A stretch of 59,811 nt of DNA from Acidobacteriota bacterium (lineage in GTDB: Bacteria; Acidobacteriota; Thermoanaerobaculia; Gp7-AA8): contig JACPDH010000058.1 of the NCBI GenBank assembly GCA_016184115.1, positions 1 through 59,811 on the forward strand, read 5' to 3'. This document shows positions 12,301-19,729 of this stretch, in pieces (the first letter of the stretch is position 1; each line of letters opens with the position of its first letter). Both the position numbers and the translations under genes were made by a program. Below the pieces are notes generated by a model that was not told the origin of the DNA, did no database searches, and was given only the letters and a program-made list of their open reading frames with translations.

Positions 12301-12695
12301 GGCATGCGCGATGCGTGACGTGCAACGCCCTTCTTCTTCCCGAAATCGTGCGGGTCGCACTCGGTCAGGGCGACGGGAAGCGCGCTCGCGTCGCGGCGGA
12401 CGAGCTCGGCCGCGTTGCGGCGCAGTACGGGAGCCGCGCGTGGCGCGCGATGGCGTGGCAGTCCGAAGCACGGGTCGAAGCGCGCAGTGCCACGGGCACG
12501 GAGCGCGCCCTCGACCGGTTCGAGAGCGCGGCGGCACTCTACGAGGAGATCGACTATCCGTACGAGGTCGCACGCTGCCGCCTCGCCCAATCCGAATTGC
12601 TGCGCGCGCGTGGCGACGATGTTCGCGCAGCGACGCTTCATCAGGTCGCGTCCGGGATCCTGGCGGCGTTAGGCGCGGCTGGGATCGAGCATTGA
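9311..12695 (+). CDS. SARP/BTAD-AAA-TPR transcriptional regulator, with one frameshift and an in-frame UGA (predicted Sec)
   Basis: After allowing one frameshift and one UGA, the product is about 1,127 residues. Residues 1-100 are an OmpR-like winged helix (VRVQVLGQFRVERDG) and about 100-240 are a BTAD domain. A STAND-type ATPase follows, with Walker A GESGIGKT near 295 and Walker B LMLVIDDLQHAD near 392; TPR-like helices fill the rest. The frame changes at a G7 run (10291-10297); removing one G restores EGGANPFAPLVDAWSDHL, so this is probably a sequence error or a recent indel. The frame then meets UGA at 11853-11855 (residue about 848, FDVHL-U-LWEYHLYG) and continues for 280 residues of the same TPR region. 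A 6-bp hairpin follows the UGA. A CVTC motif lies about 155 residues later. It may sense a thiol/selenol-reactive compound and control the neighbouring genes. Start ATG 9311. Confidence 0.75.
11866..11882 (+). promoter_or_regulatory. Candidate bacterial SECIS hairpin for the UGA at 11853
   Basis: ATCACC (11866-11871) pairs with GGTGAT (11877-11882) around a TGTAT loop. The loop starts 17 bases after the UGA, against 18 in the other two candidates. The stem is shorter than at the other two sites. Confidence 0.5.
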
Positions 12696-12756
12696 ACGGT
12701 CTCGACCGTCGACAGCTCCTGTCCGGACGGCGATGACGTCCATGATTCTCGTCGTC

Positions 12757-13023
12757 ATGAATGTCTGCACCCCTTGCGCCGAGCCACTCGGCTCGGCCGC
12801 GCGATACTGTCCATCCTGCGGCGCGGATGCCGTGGAGCAGGGCGCAATGGCGATCGACCGGAACGCGATCTTCGACGAGGACGCACCGACGACTCACCGT
12901 CCGGCTCCGCCTATGCGAGAACGGACACAGACGCTCGCATCGTCGACGCCGTCGTCGCCCTCGTGCGGTTCGTTCGCTGATGGCCGGTTCATCCCCGGGC
13001 AACTTCTCGGCGGACGCTATCGA
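12757..13023 (+). pseudogene. N-terminal fragment of a serine/threonine protein kinase with zinc ribbon
   Basis: The fragment opens with a zinc-ribbon-like CTPC...CPSC motif (MNVCTPCAEPLGSAARYCPSCGAD), then a Ser/Thr/Pro linker, then the start of a PASTA-type kinase domain, FIPGQLLGGRYR. Homology stops at the GGRYR strand, before the glycine loop is complete. From about 13024 the matching kinase sequence continues on the opposite strand. The gene is therefore broken, apparently by an inversion. Confidence 0.65.
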
Positions 13024-13250
13024 TCATCGCGCCTCTGGGGCGCGGGGCGAGGCCGTTCCCTCGGAATGAAGCTCCATGAGTCTGCCGATCGTGTTCGCCT
13101 CGAACGCCCGCTTTCCTGCGAAAAGCTCGTACATGACGGGGCCAAGCGAGAAGATGTCGCTGCGCGACGAGACCGATTCGCCGCGAAGCTGCTCGGGCCC
13201 CACGTATTGCGGCGTCCCTTCCGGGACGTTCCCGGGCGTGAAATCGGCAG
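13024..13250 (-). pseudogene. Inverted catalytic-domain fragment of the same kinase
   Basis: On the minus strand this encodes GNVPEGTPQYVGPEQLRGE followed by SSRSDIFSLGPVMYELFAGKRAF. This is the activation-segment GTPxYxxPEQ motif and the alpha-F Asp of a bacterial Hanks-type kinase. It lacks the catalytic loop (HRD) and DFG. It abuts the forward N-terminal fragment at 13023/13024. No start or upstream domain is present, so it is a remnant. Confidence 0.65.
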
Positions 13251-13280
13251 CCGTCCCCGAGCGTGAGTGGATCGATGGAG

Positions 13281-13895
13281 CTACTCGATCCGGCAGTCGA
13301 GCGTCGTCCACCTCACCTCCGAGGAAGCTGCAAAGCTCTTGAGCATATGCAGCACCGCGCGGTGATCGGGGGCCTCGAGCCATGCACCTGCACGATCCGT
13401 GTACGTCCGTTTCCAATGGGCGAGATGCGTGTCGAAGACTCCCTTGAAGCGCTCTTCGACGAGCAAGCGGCGCTGCACGGGATGACCGGAGTCGTGCAGC
13501 CCGATCGCGACTCGACCCTCCGTGCAGACCGATACGACGGGCGTGTCGACGACGTCGGCATCGTTGAGCGCCTCGCCGAGTAGCTCCACGTGATGCGGGA
13601 GCAGTAGATCGTCGTCATCGTTGTAGAAGATTCGCGATGCGGCAGCGCTTCGCACCGCGACGTCGCGGTTCGCGCCTCCACGCAATGGAGCCTTGGGCAG
13701 GTCGAGAAAGCGGACTCGCCGATCTTCGCGCGCGAGCTCGAGCGCCACGGCGCGAACCGCCGGCGTGCAGCCGTCGCCCGCGATGATCACCTCGACATCG
13801 CGAACCGATTGCGAGGGCGCGGAGCGGACCGCCAACGCGAGCGTCGTGTCTCGGTCGTGCGTGGGGATGACGATCGACCCGTAAGGCGTGGTCAT
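13281..13895 (-). CDS. Family 2 glycosyltransferase (GT-A fold)
   Basis: A 204-residue protein with the GT2 N-terminal nucleotide-binding region: SIVIPTHDRDTTLALAVRS at residues 7-25, VEVIIAGDGC near 35-44, and YNDDDDLLLPHHVELL near 90 holding the metal-binding acidic cluster. It likely transfers a sugar from a nucleotide-sugar. It is short for the family and has no membrane segment. Its 3' end lies next to the kinase remnant, and no sugar-polymer neighbours are present. Confidence 0.8.
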   Translation of the reverse strand: MTTPYGSIVIPTHDRDTTLALAVRSAPSQSVRDVEVIIAGDGCTPAVRAVALELAREDRRVRFLDLPKAPLRGGANRDVAVRSAAASRIFYNDDDDLLLPHHVELLGEALNDADVVDTPVVSVCTEGRVAIGLHDSGHPVQRRLLVEERFKGVFDTHLAHWKRTYTDRAGAWLEAPDHRAVLHMLKSFAASSEVRWTTLDCRIE

Positions 13896-14261
13896 TTCGA
13901 TTCCTGTCTGACTCGCAATCGGGATCGTAGCGTCATGATCGCTTGCGGTGGAGCCACAATATAGAACGTCGCGGCGTGGATGTTGACTCGCGCGTGGGCG
14001 AAATCCGTTGCTCGACGCTATTTCGCGTAGCGACAGCCGATCTTAGCCCCCGATCGAAGACTGGGGGATGTGCTAACCCCGGCACTGAGCCGATCCGCCC
14101 CATCCACCAGTCGCAGGTCCCGTTGTCCGAAATGCTCGCAGCGAGGCAGTGCGATTGACGTCGGACCTCGCCGCGAATGCGCCGCGGCGGTTGCAGAATG
14201 CGCGAGCGCGCAATCTGGTTGCGGTCCTCGAGTGGGACTTCAATCGCTGCTGCTGTTCGGC
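13896..14261. other. Gene-poor spacer upstream of the SseB-like gene
   Basis: This stretch separates the start of the glycosyltransferase from the SseB-like gene. It holds a small hairpin built on CCCCC/GGGGG (about 14048-14066) and otherwise nothing recognisable. An in-frame extension of the SseB gene from ATG 14070 is open but shows no family sequence. Confidence 0.4.
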
Positions 14262-14642
14262 GTGAAGCCGGCGAACGCCCTCGAGGAGGCGTTACTTTCC
14301 TTCCTCAAGGGAAAGTGCGAGATCGGAGTCTTCCTCGACGCGCTCGCCGCTTCGCGCGTCTTCGTGCTGATCAAGGGATCCGCATCGGCGCCGCCGGGTG
14401 ATACCTTCACCCCCTTGGTGATCGACGGGAACGCCGGCGATCCGGCGGTCTGCATCTTCACCAGCCCCGAACGCTCGCGAGCAATTCAAAAGCGCGTTCC
14501 CGACTACTCGCAAGGGCTGGAGATCGAGTTCCGCGCATTCGTGCAGAGCGTTCCTCCGGGCGTCGGTCTCGTCGTGAACCCCGGAACGTTGTTCTGCACC
14601 GAAGCAACGTGGCAGGGGGTCGACGAACTGCGCGAGGGGTGA
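14262..14642 (+). CDS. SseB-like N-terminal domain protein
   Basis: The sequence NALEEALLSFLKGKCEIGVFLDALAASRVFVLIKG, then PLVIDGNAGDPAVCIFTSPERS and GVGLVVNPGT, fits the SseB N-terminal domain found in small cytoplasmic proteins of unclear role. The frame is open back to ATG 14070, but family similarity starts at about GTG 14262, giving 126 residues. Neither start has a convincing ribosome binding site, so the 5' end is uncertain. Confidence 0.65.
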   Translation: MKPANALEEALLSFLKGKCEIGVFLDALAASRVFVLIKGSASAPPGDTFTPLVIDGNAGDPAVCIFTSPERSRAIQKRVPDYSQGLEIEFRAFVQSVPPGVGLVVNPGTLFCTEATWQGVDELREG

Positions 14643-14747
14643 TCGGCGCGACTCCACCGATCTGCTGGAGCGTCCGGGCCACCCCCTTCGACCCTTCTCT
14701 ACGGTGGCGAGCTCTCTCTCGATGTTCGGCGCCGCTTCGGCGCTCCA

Positions 14748-16175
14748 CTATGACGGCATTCTTCGCGGCCGGATGTTCTGGTTGTGGTGGAAGACGTTGT
14801 CAGGGTCATAGGTGCTCTTGACACCGACCAGCCGCTCGTAGATGGCGTCGCCATACGCCTCGCGGACCCGGCCGGGATCCTCGTCGCCGCCGAGGAAGTT
14901 GACGTAGACGCCTTCGCGGTACGGGCCGAGGGCGGTGAAGAGCTCCCTCGTCCAGGCGATGTCTCTCTCGCCAATGTCCTCGCCGGGCCGCCACACGGCA
15001 TCGATCGTCATTGCATGCGACGCCTGCCGATTCCCGAACGCCGTCTCTCCCGCGGCGACTCGGCTCACCGCTCCTTTCAGATGGAACATCGCCACGTACG
15101 AGTGCGGCGAGCTCGACAAGAACGCGTGGCCGGCGATCACGTCGATCAGATCGTTGCGGAGTTCGGGAAGGTAGGTCGACTTCCAGTAGTAGTTCCAGCC
15201 GTGGGGAACGGTCGAGTCGAGCGCGCTCTGGAAGCCCACGTATGGCGACGGCCCGACAAGATCGAGGAGAGGGGTCCGCGACGCGCGAAGCGGACGGAGC
15301 AACTTCTCTCCGTTCTCGATCGACCCTGCGTAGCAGGTGCCTACGATCAATACGGGGCGCCAGTGCAGACTCTCTGGAATGGAGGATAGCGGCGGTGCGG
15401 TGCCGAACCGGACGACCGTTCCGAGCTCATCGGGCGCGTCCCGAACGAAGTCGCGGTAGACGCGAAGGACTTCTCTCGCGTCGCTCGCGTCCCAGAGGAT
15501 GGGCCCGGCCAGGACCGTGGGACCGACAGGATGGAGCCGGAATTCGAACGACGTGACGACGCCAAAGTTGCCGCCGCCGCCTCGCAGAGCCCAAAACAGG
15601 TCGGGATGCTCGCGTTCAGACGCCCGCAACCGTTCTCCCTGCGCCGTCACCACGTCGACCGCGAGGAGATTGTCGATGGTTAGGCCGTGCTTGCGCATCA
15701 GCCAACCGAGGCCTCCGCCGAGGGCGAGTCCGGCGACACCGGTGTGGCTCACGATTCCTCCCGTGGTGGCGAGACCATGCGCTTGCGTCTCGTGGTCGAC
15801 ATCGCCCCAGAGCGCACCAGCCTGCACCCAGGCGCTGCGAACGGCAGGATCGACGCGCACGCCCCGCATTGCCGAAAGGTCGATGACGATTCCATCGTCG
15901 CAGACGGCGGTGCCAGCCACGTTGTGGCCTCCACCACGTATGGCGATCTCCAGATCATGTTCCCGAGCGAAACGCACGGCGGCAACCACGTCGGCCGTTC
16001 CGACGCATCGGGCGATTAGGCGCGGGCGCCGGTCGATGGCTCCATTCCAGACTGCTCGGGCAGTGTCGTAATCGGCGTCGTCACCGCGGATCAATCGGCC
16101 TCGGAAACCGCCGAACTCGCCCACCGTTGGATTGTTGCTGCCGCGGCCGAGGTCCGCAGCCGTCGATGTGGTCAT
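14748..16175 (-). CDS. FAD-dependent oxidase, berberine-bridge (BBE) family
   Basis: A 475-residue FAD-linked oxidase. The PCMH FAD-binding half is seen in IAIRGGGHNVAGTAVCDDGIVIDLS (RGGGH carries the His that typically bonds FAD) and TTGGIVSHTGVAGLALGGGLGWL. The C-terminus has the BBE element YDPDNVFHHNQNI. No second flavin-linking Cys is visible in the GIVSHTG segment, so attachment may be by His alone. Such enzymes oxidise alcohols, sugars or alkaloid-like substrates. Start ATG 16175 has an AGGAGG ribosome site (16181-16186, complement). It is divergent from an HxlR regulator that probably controls it. Confidence 0.88.
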   Translation of the reverse strand: MTTSTAADLGRGSNNPTVGEFGGFRGRLIRGDDADYDTARAVWNGAIDRRPRLIARCVGTADVVAAVRFAREHDLEIAIRGGGHNVAGTAVCDDGIVIDLSAMRGVRVDPAVRSAWVQAGALWGDVDHETQAHGLATTGGIVSHTGVAGLALGGGLGWLMRKHGLTIDNLLAVDVVTAQGERLRASEREHPDLFWALRGGGGNFGVVTSFEFRLHPVGPTVLAGPILWDASDAREVLRVYRDFVRDAPDELGTVVRFGTAPPLSSIPESLHWRPVLIVGTCYAGSIENGEKLLRPLRASRTPLLDLVGPSPYVGFQSALDSTVPHGWNYYWKSTYLPELRNDLIDVIAGHAFLSSSPHSYVAMFHLKGAVSRVAAGETAFGNRQASHAMTIDAVWRPGEDIGERDIAWTRELFTALGPYREGVYVNFLGGDEDPGRVREAYGDAIYERLVGVKSTYDPDNVFHHNQNIRPRRMPS

Positions 16176-16280
16176 TGGGTCCTCCTTTCTCGCGTGGCCA
16201 TATCGGACACCCGCGGAACTGGCGCGTATAGTCAAGAATCTGGACTTCACAATCGGGTGGAGGCGCCCGATATTGAAGGG

Positions 16281-16979
16281 GTGAGGACTTACGGTCAGTA
16301 CTGCCCCATCGCTCGTGGTGCCGAGCTCTTTGCCGAGCGCTGGACTCCGCTGATCATCCGTAACCTGAACCTTGGCTGCCGAACCTTCGGCGAGATCCTG
16401 GAGGGAGCACCCGGACTCTCCCGTACCCTGCTCACGCAGCGGCTCAAGGAGCTCGAACGTGCCGGCATCGTCGACGTGGCGGCCAAGCCTGACGGGCGCG
16501 GCCACTACTACACGCTCACGCCGGCGGGCCACGACCTCTTCAAGGTTTGCGCGTCGCTCGGCGAGTGGGGTGCGCGCTGGCTGGAGATCGCCCCCGAGCA
16601 CCTCGATCCGTTCGTGGCCCTTTGGTCGATGTGCAATGCGCTTCGGCGGGAGCAGCTCCCGACGCAGCGCGTCGTGATCCGCTTCGACTTCACCGGCCGT
16701 CGGCGCACCGAATGCTATTGGCTACTCATCGAGCGCGGAGATACCGAGATCTGCAAGACACACCCCGGCTTCGACGAAGATCTCTTCATCACCGCTGAGG
16801 CCGAAGCCTTCGTGAAATGGCACGGCGGCCAATTGTCGTGGGCCCAGGCGCTTCGCGAGGGCCGAATCGAGCTCGACGGACCCACGTGGCTCGTACGCGC
16901 GTTTCCAGCCTGGAACGCCCGCAGTACGTTCGCTCACATCACGCGCGCGTCGCGGGCCGGCACGCGCCCCTCGGACTGA
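16281..16979 (+). CDS. HxlR-family transcriptional regulator with C-terminal SCP2-like extension
   Basis: A 232-residue regulator. The HxlR winged helix is clear: YGQYCPIARGAELFAERWTPLIIRNLNLG, then FGEILEGAPGLSRTLLTQRLKELERAGIV and YTLTPAGHDL. The family usually begins with (M/V)RxYGQYCPIA, so GTG 16281 is chosen over an upstream in-frame start at 16194. The Cys in GQYCP is the conserved redox/aldehyde-sensing position of HxlR proteins. The C-terminal 100 residues resemble a sterol-carrier-like domain seen in long HxlR members. It is divergent from the FAD oxidase. Confidence 0.85.
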   Translation: MRTYGQYCPIARGAELFAERWTPLIIRNLNLGCRTFGEILEGAPGLSRTLLTQRLKELERAGIVDVAAKPDGRGHYYTLTPAGHDLFKVCASLGEWGARWLEIAPEHLDPFVALWSMCNALRREQLPTQRVVIRFDFTGRRRTECYWLLIERGDTEICKTHPGFDEDLFITAEAEAFVKWHGGQLSWAQALREGRIELDGPTWLVRAFPAWNARSTFAHITRASRAGTRPSD

Positions 16980-17584
16980 GATCCTCGACGCGCCCCTGGC
17001 CGGCACACTGGACGGCCTAACGGCGTTCGAGTTTCTCGGCTCCGACCTTGCGCATGAGAGGGGACAGCAGATTGAGAGGGCAGATTGAGAGGCGACAGAG
17101 CTTCTGTTTTCCGTTGAGATCCTTCCCGCATTGGCCATAGGCAGGTTCTTGACGCCTGGGTAAGATGCCCCTGGGACTAAAGTCTACTGGTCGTAGAGTG
17201 ATCTCCCAACTTGCGCCCGCAAGCGGTTCGCGAACCGAAAAGCGAAGCTCTGGCCCTGCCTACTGGCCTCGATCCCGCCTACTGGTCCCGTACTGGCTCC
17301 GCGAACCGAAAAGCGAAGCGCTGGCCCCGCCTACGTGAATGTCCGCGCTCGACTTCGTGAGGAAGTGGCTCCAGGCGAGCGCCGCGGCTCCGGAGACGTG
17401 AGCCGTTGCCGCCGACGTGCCGTCATACGACACCCAGCCGTTGCCGATGCCCGCGGTGATTTCGACGGTCGACGACTGGCGAGTGTTAGCCCAAGACGAG
17501 CTCTTCGCTTGTGGCGTGGTGGGTGACCCTGTCTGCTTTCTGTCGTCAGGCCTCGGCTCTGGGGCTTCCCCTCGAAATCTCCAG
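16980..17584. repeat. Spacer with dispersed short repeats
   Basis: No gene is seen here. Two direct copies of a 34-base repeat (17230-17263 and 17301-17334; core CGAAAAGCGAAGC, then CTGGCCC) lie about 71 bases apart. A related inverted copy, core GACAGAGCTTCTGTTTTC, lies at 17095-17112. Relatives occur at 27871-27904, 45569-45598, 45641-45671, 45769-45797 and 53155-53180. These look like REP-type elements. Confidence 0.6.
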
Positions 17585-17631
17585 TTGCGTCCTCTGGCAA
17601 TCTGTGTATACTCAGCTTGTGGATATACACA
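17585..17631 (+). promoter_or_regulatory. Promoter and operator dyad of the GntR-ABC operon
   Basis: TTGCGT (17585-17590), 16 bases, then TATACT (17607-17612) form a good sigma-70-like promoter. The predicted transcript would start within a few bases of the GTG at 17619, giving a leaderless mRNA. The dyad TGTGTATA (17603-17610) and TATACACA (17624-17631) overlaps the -10 and the start codon, and is a likely autoregulatory GntR operator. Confidence 0.65.
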
Positions 17632-18020
17632 GCGACCTGGTCATCTCGAAGACAGATGGCCGTCCGATGTACCTCCAGATCATGGAGCAGATCAAACGGA
17701 AGGTCGCCGTCGGTGACTGGCTCCCGGGAGACGAGATCCCGTCGATGCGGCAGCTCGCGGTGGCCCTTCGCGTAAGCCTGATCACGGTCAAGCGCGCCTA
17801 TCTCGAGCTCGATCGGGAAGGAGTGATCGTGACGCAACACGGCAAAGGGTCGACGGTGGCGTCGGCGCCCGACCTCCGTCCCCGGCTCTACGACGAGGAG
17901 CTCGCGCATCACGTAGAACAGGTGGCCCGTCTCGGGTCGCTGCTCGGAATCGACGCGGACGAGCTCGCCTCCCGCATCCACGACGCCGCAGGAAGGCTGA
18001 AAGAGGAACTGCATGACTGA
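17619..18020 (+). CDS. GntR-family regulator, YtrA subfamily
   Basis: A 133-residue short GntR protein: winged helix PMYLQIMEQIKRKVAVGDW...IPSMRQLAVALRVSLITVKRAYLELDREGVIVTQHGKGSTV, then a small helical tail, as in the YtrA subfamily that controls ABC transporter operons. The frame is open upstream, but GTG 17619 gives the family N-terminus (VDIHSDLVISKTDGRPMYLQ) and lies just after a -10 element. It overlaps the next gene by 8 bases. It probably represses its own operon through the overlapping dyad. Confidence 0.87.
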   Translation: MDIHSDLVISKTDGRPMYLQIMEQIKRKVAVGDWLPGDEIPSMRQLAVALRVSLITVKRAYLELDREGVIVTQHGKGSTVASAPDLRPRLYDEELAHHVEQVARLGSLLGIDADELASRIHDAAGRLKEELHD

Positions 18021-18909
18021 CCTCGCTGTGCACCTCGACGGGGTGAGCAAGAGCTACCCGCACTTCAAGCTCGACGACATTCAAGTGAAGCTCGAGACGG
18101 GCGGCATCCTCGGGTTCATCGGGGCGAACGGCGCCGGAAAGTCGACCACGATCCGGATCCTGATGGGGCTCGTGCGCCAGGACGGGGGAGCCGTCGAGGT
18201 GCTCGGCCACCGGATGCCGGACGACCAGGCGGCGGCGAAGCGCGACATCGGCTTCGCGTCGGAAGACCTGCGACTCTACAAGACGGCGACGGTGCGCTGG
18301 CACATGGAGTTCGTCCGCTCGATCTATCCGGGCTGGGATCCGTCGTACGCCGAGCTGCTGCTGCGCCGTTTCGACCTGCGGCCGGAGCATAAGATCAAGG
18401 GGCTCTCACATGGCCAGCGCGTGAAGGCGGAGCTGCTCCTCGTTCTCGCGCGCCGGCCGCGGCTGCTGGTCCTCGACGAGCCGACGACCGGGCTCGATCC
18501 AGTCGCCCGGCAGGAAGTTCTCGGCGAGCTGATGGAAGTCCTCGCGGACGAGCGCCGCACGATCTTCTTCTCGTCGCAGAACACGCTCGACGTCGAGCAG
18601 ATCTCCGACCAGATCAGCTTCATCGACCGGGGGCGGATCGTCGACTCCGGGGACAAGGAATCGTTTCTAGAGCGCTGGCGCCGCGTCAGGCTCGACGTAC
18701 CGCCGGGGGTCGTCCTCCCGTCGTTGCCGGGGACCGTGTCCGCAGTCGGCAGCGGGCGGCTGTCGGTCGTCACGACGAGCCGCTTCGATCCGGCGATGAC
18801 CTCCGCCTACCAAAGCGCGGGAGCCACCGTCCACGCCGTCGACACGATGACGCTCGAGGAGATCTTCGTCGCAAACGTGATGAGCAAGCGGGAAGGAAAC
18901 GTCGCATGA
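18013..18909 (+). CDS. ABC transporter ATP-binding protein
   Basis: A 298-residue ABC-2 type ATPase. Walker A is GANGAGKST near residue 37, the signature is LSHGQ near 135, Walker B is LLVLDEPTTGLDP near 155, and the switch region reads TIFFSSQNTLDVEQ. The normal switch His is replaced (SSQN rather than SSH), as in other YtrB-like members. It starts inside the GntR gene and overlaps the permease gene by 4 bases, forming a compact exporter operon. Substrate unknown. Confidence 0.92.
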   Translation: MTDLAVHLDGVSKSYPHFKLDDIQVKLETGGILGFIGANGAGKSTTIRILMGLVRQDGGAVEVLGHRMPDDQAAAKRDIGFASEDLRLYKTATVRWHMEFVRSIYPGWDPSYAELLLRRFDLRPEHKIKGLSHGQRVKAELLLVLARRPRLLVLDEPTTGLDPVARQEVLGELMEVLADERRTIFFSSQNTLDVEQISDQISFIDRGRIVDSGDKESFLERWRRVRLDVPPGVVLPSLPGTVSAVGSGRLSVVTTSRFDPAMTSAYQSAGATVHAVDTMTLEEIFVANVMSKREGNVA

Positions 18910-19580
18910 ATCATGCAATGGTGAAGCATCTCGTCCTCAAGGACTGGTACTTTCAGCGAGGGCCGATCGCCGCCTACACCGCGGCCGCGCTGCTCGGGTT
19001 AGGGATCGTGCTGCTCGACACCGCGTGGTCGTTTTTTGCCGGCACCGTCGTGATCATCACCTTTACGATCACGATCGGCATCCACCTCGCGATCGTCACG
19101 GTCGTGCAGGAGAGGACGGAGCAGACGCTTCCATTCATCATGAGCCTTCCGATCTCGCCGCGGGAGTACACGGCCGCGAAGATCGTGGCGAACCTGTCGA
19201 TCTTTCTCGTCCCGTGGCTGCTCGTGACGGGCGGAGCGACGCTCATCCTCAACACCGAAGGGGCGCGCTCCGGCGCGGTCACACCGTTCGCCACGATCGT
19301 CATGACGTACATCCTCGCGAGCTACATCCTCGTCCTGACGACGGCCGTCATCACCGAATCGCAGGGCTGGACGCTCTGCGTCATGGGAGTGACGAACCTC
19401 TTCCTCCAGTTCTTCCTCTACTGGGTCTCCCACATCCCGAGCATCGAGCGGGGAATGAAGGGGCACGGAGCGGTATGGGACGCGATGGCGATCTCGCTCC
19501 TCGCCACCGAGCTCGCGCTCTCCGTGCTGCTGATCGGGCTTGCGTTTCTCTTCCAGGCGCGAAAGCGGGATTTCATGTGA
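18906..19580 (+). CDS. ABC-2 type transporter permease
   Basis: A 224-residue membrane protein with about six hydrophobic segments (IAAYTAAALLGLGIVLL, FFAGTVVIITFTITIGIHLAIVTVV, IFLVPWLLVTGGATLIL, IVMTYILASYILVLTTAV, a segment near LFLQFFLYW, and MAISLLATELALSVLLIGLAFLF). It has the EQTLPFIMSLPISPREYTAAKI cytoplasmic loop typical of ABC-2 permeases. It pairs with the preceding ATPase. The operon resembles ytrA-ytrB-permease modules. Confidence 0.88.
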   Translation: MNHAMVKHLVLKDWYFQRGPIAAYTAAALLGLGIVLLDTAWSFFAGTVVIITFTITIGIHLAIVTVVQERTEQTLPFIMSLPISPREYTAAKIVANLSIFLVPWLLVTGGATLILNTEGARSGAVTPFATIVMTYILASYILVLTTAVITESQGWTLCVMGVTNLFLQFFLYWVSHIPSIERGMKGHGAVWDAMAISLLATELALSVLLIGLAFLFQARKRDFM

Positions 19581-19729
19581 CGCCGTCGACGCGCGCCGTC
19601 GCACTGCCGCAGCAGCGCGAATGAGCGCTGACGCCGCCATCCCGAATCGCTGACATCCAACCCAGATCACCGCACACGAGACGGTGCTCCGCCACGCGTG
19701 TGCGCAAACGAGAACGAAAGAGGACTCCA

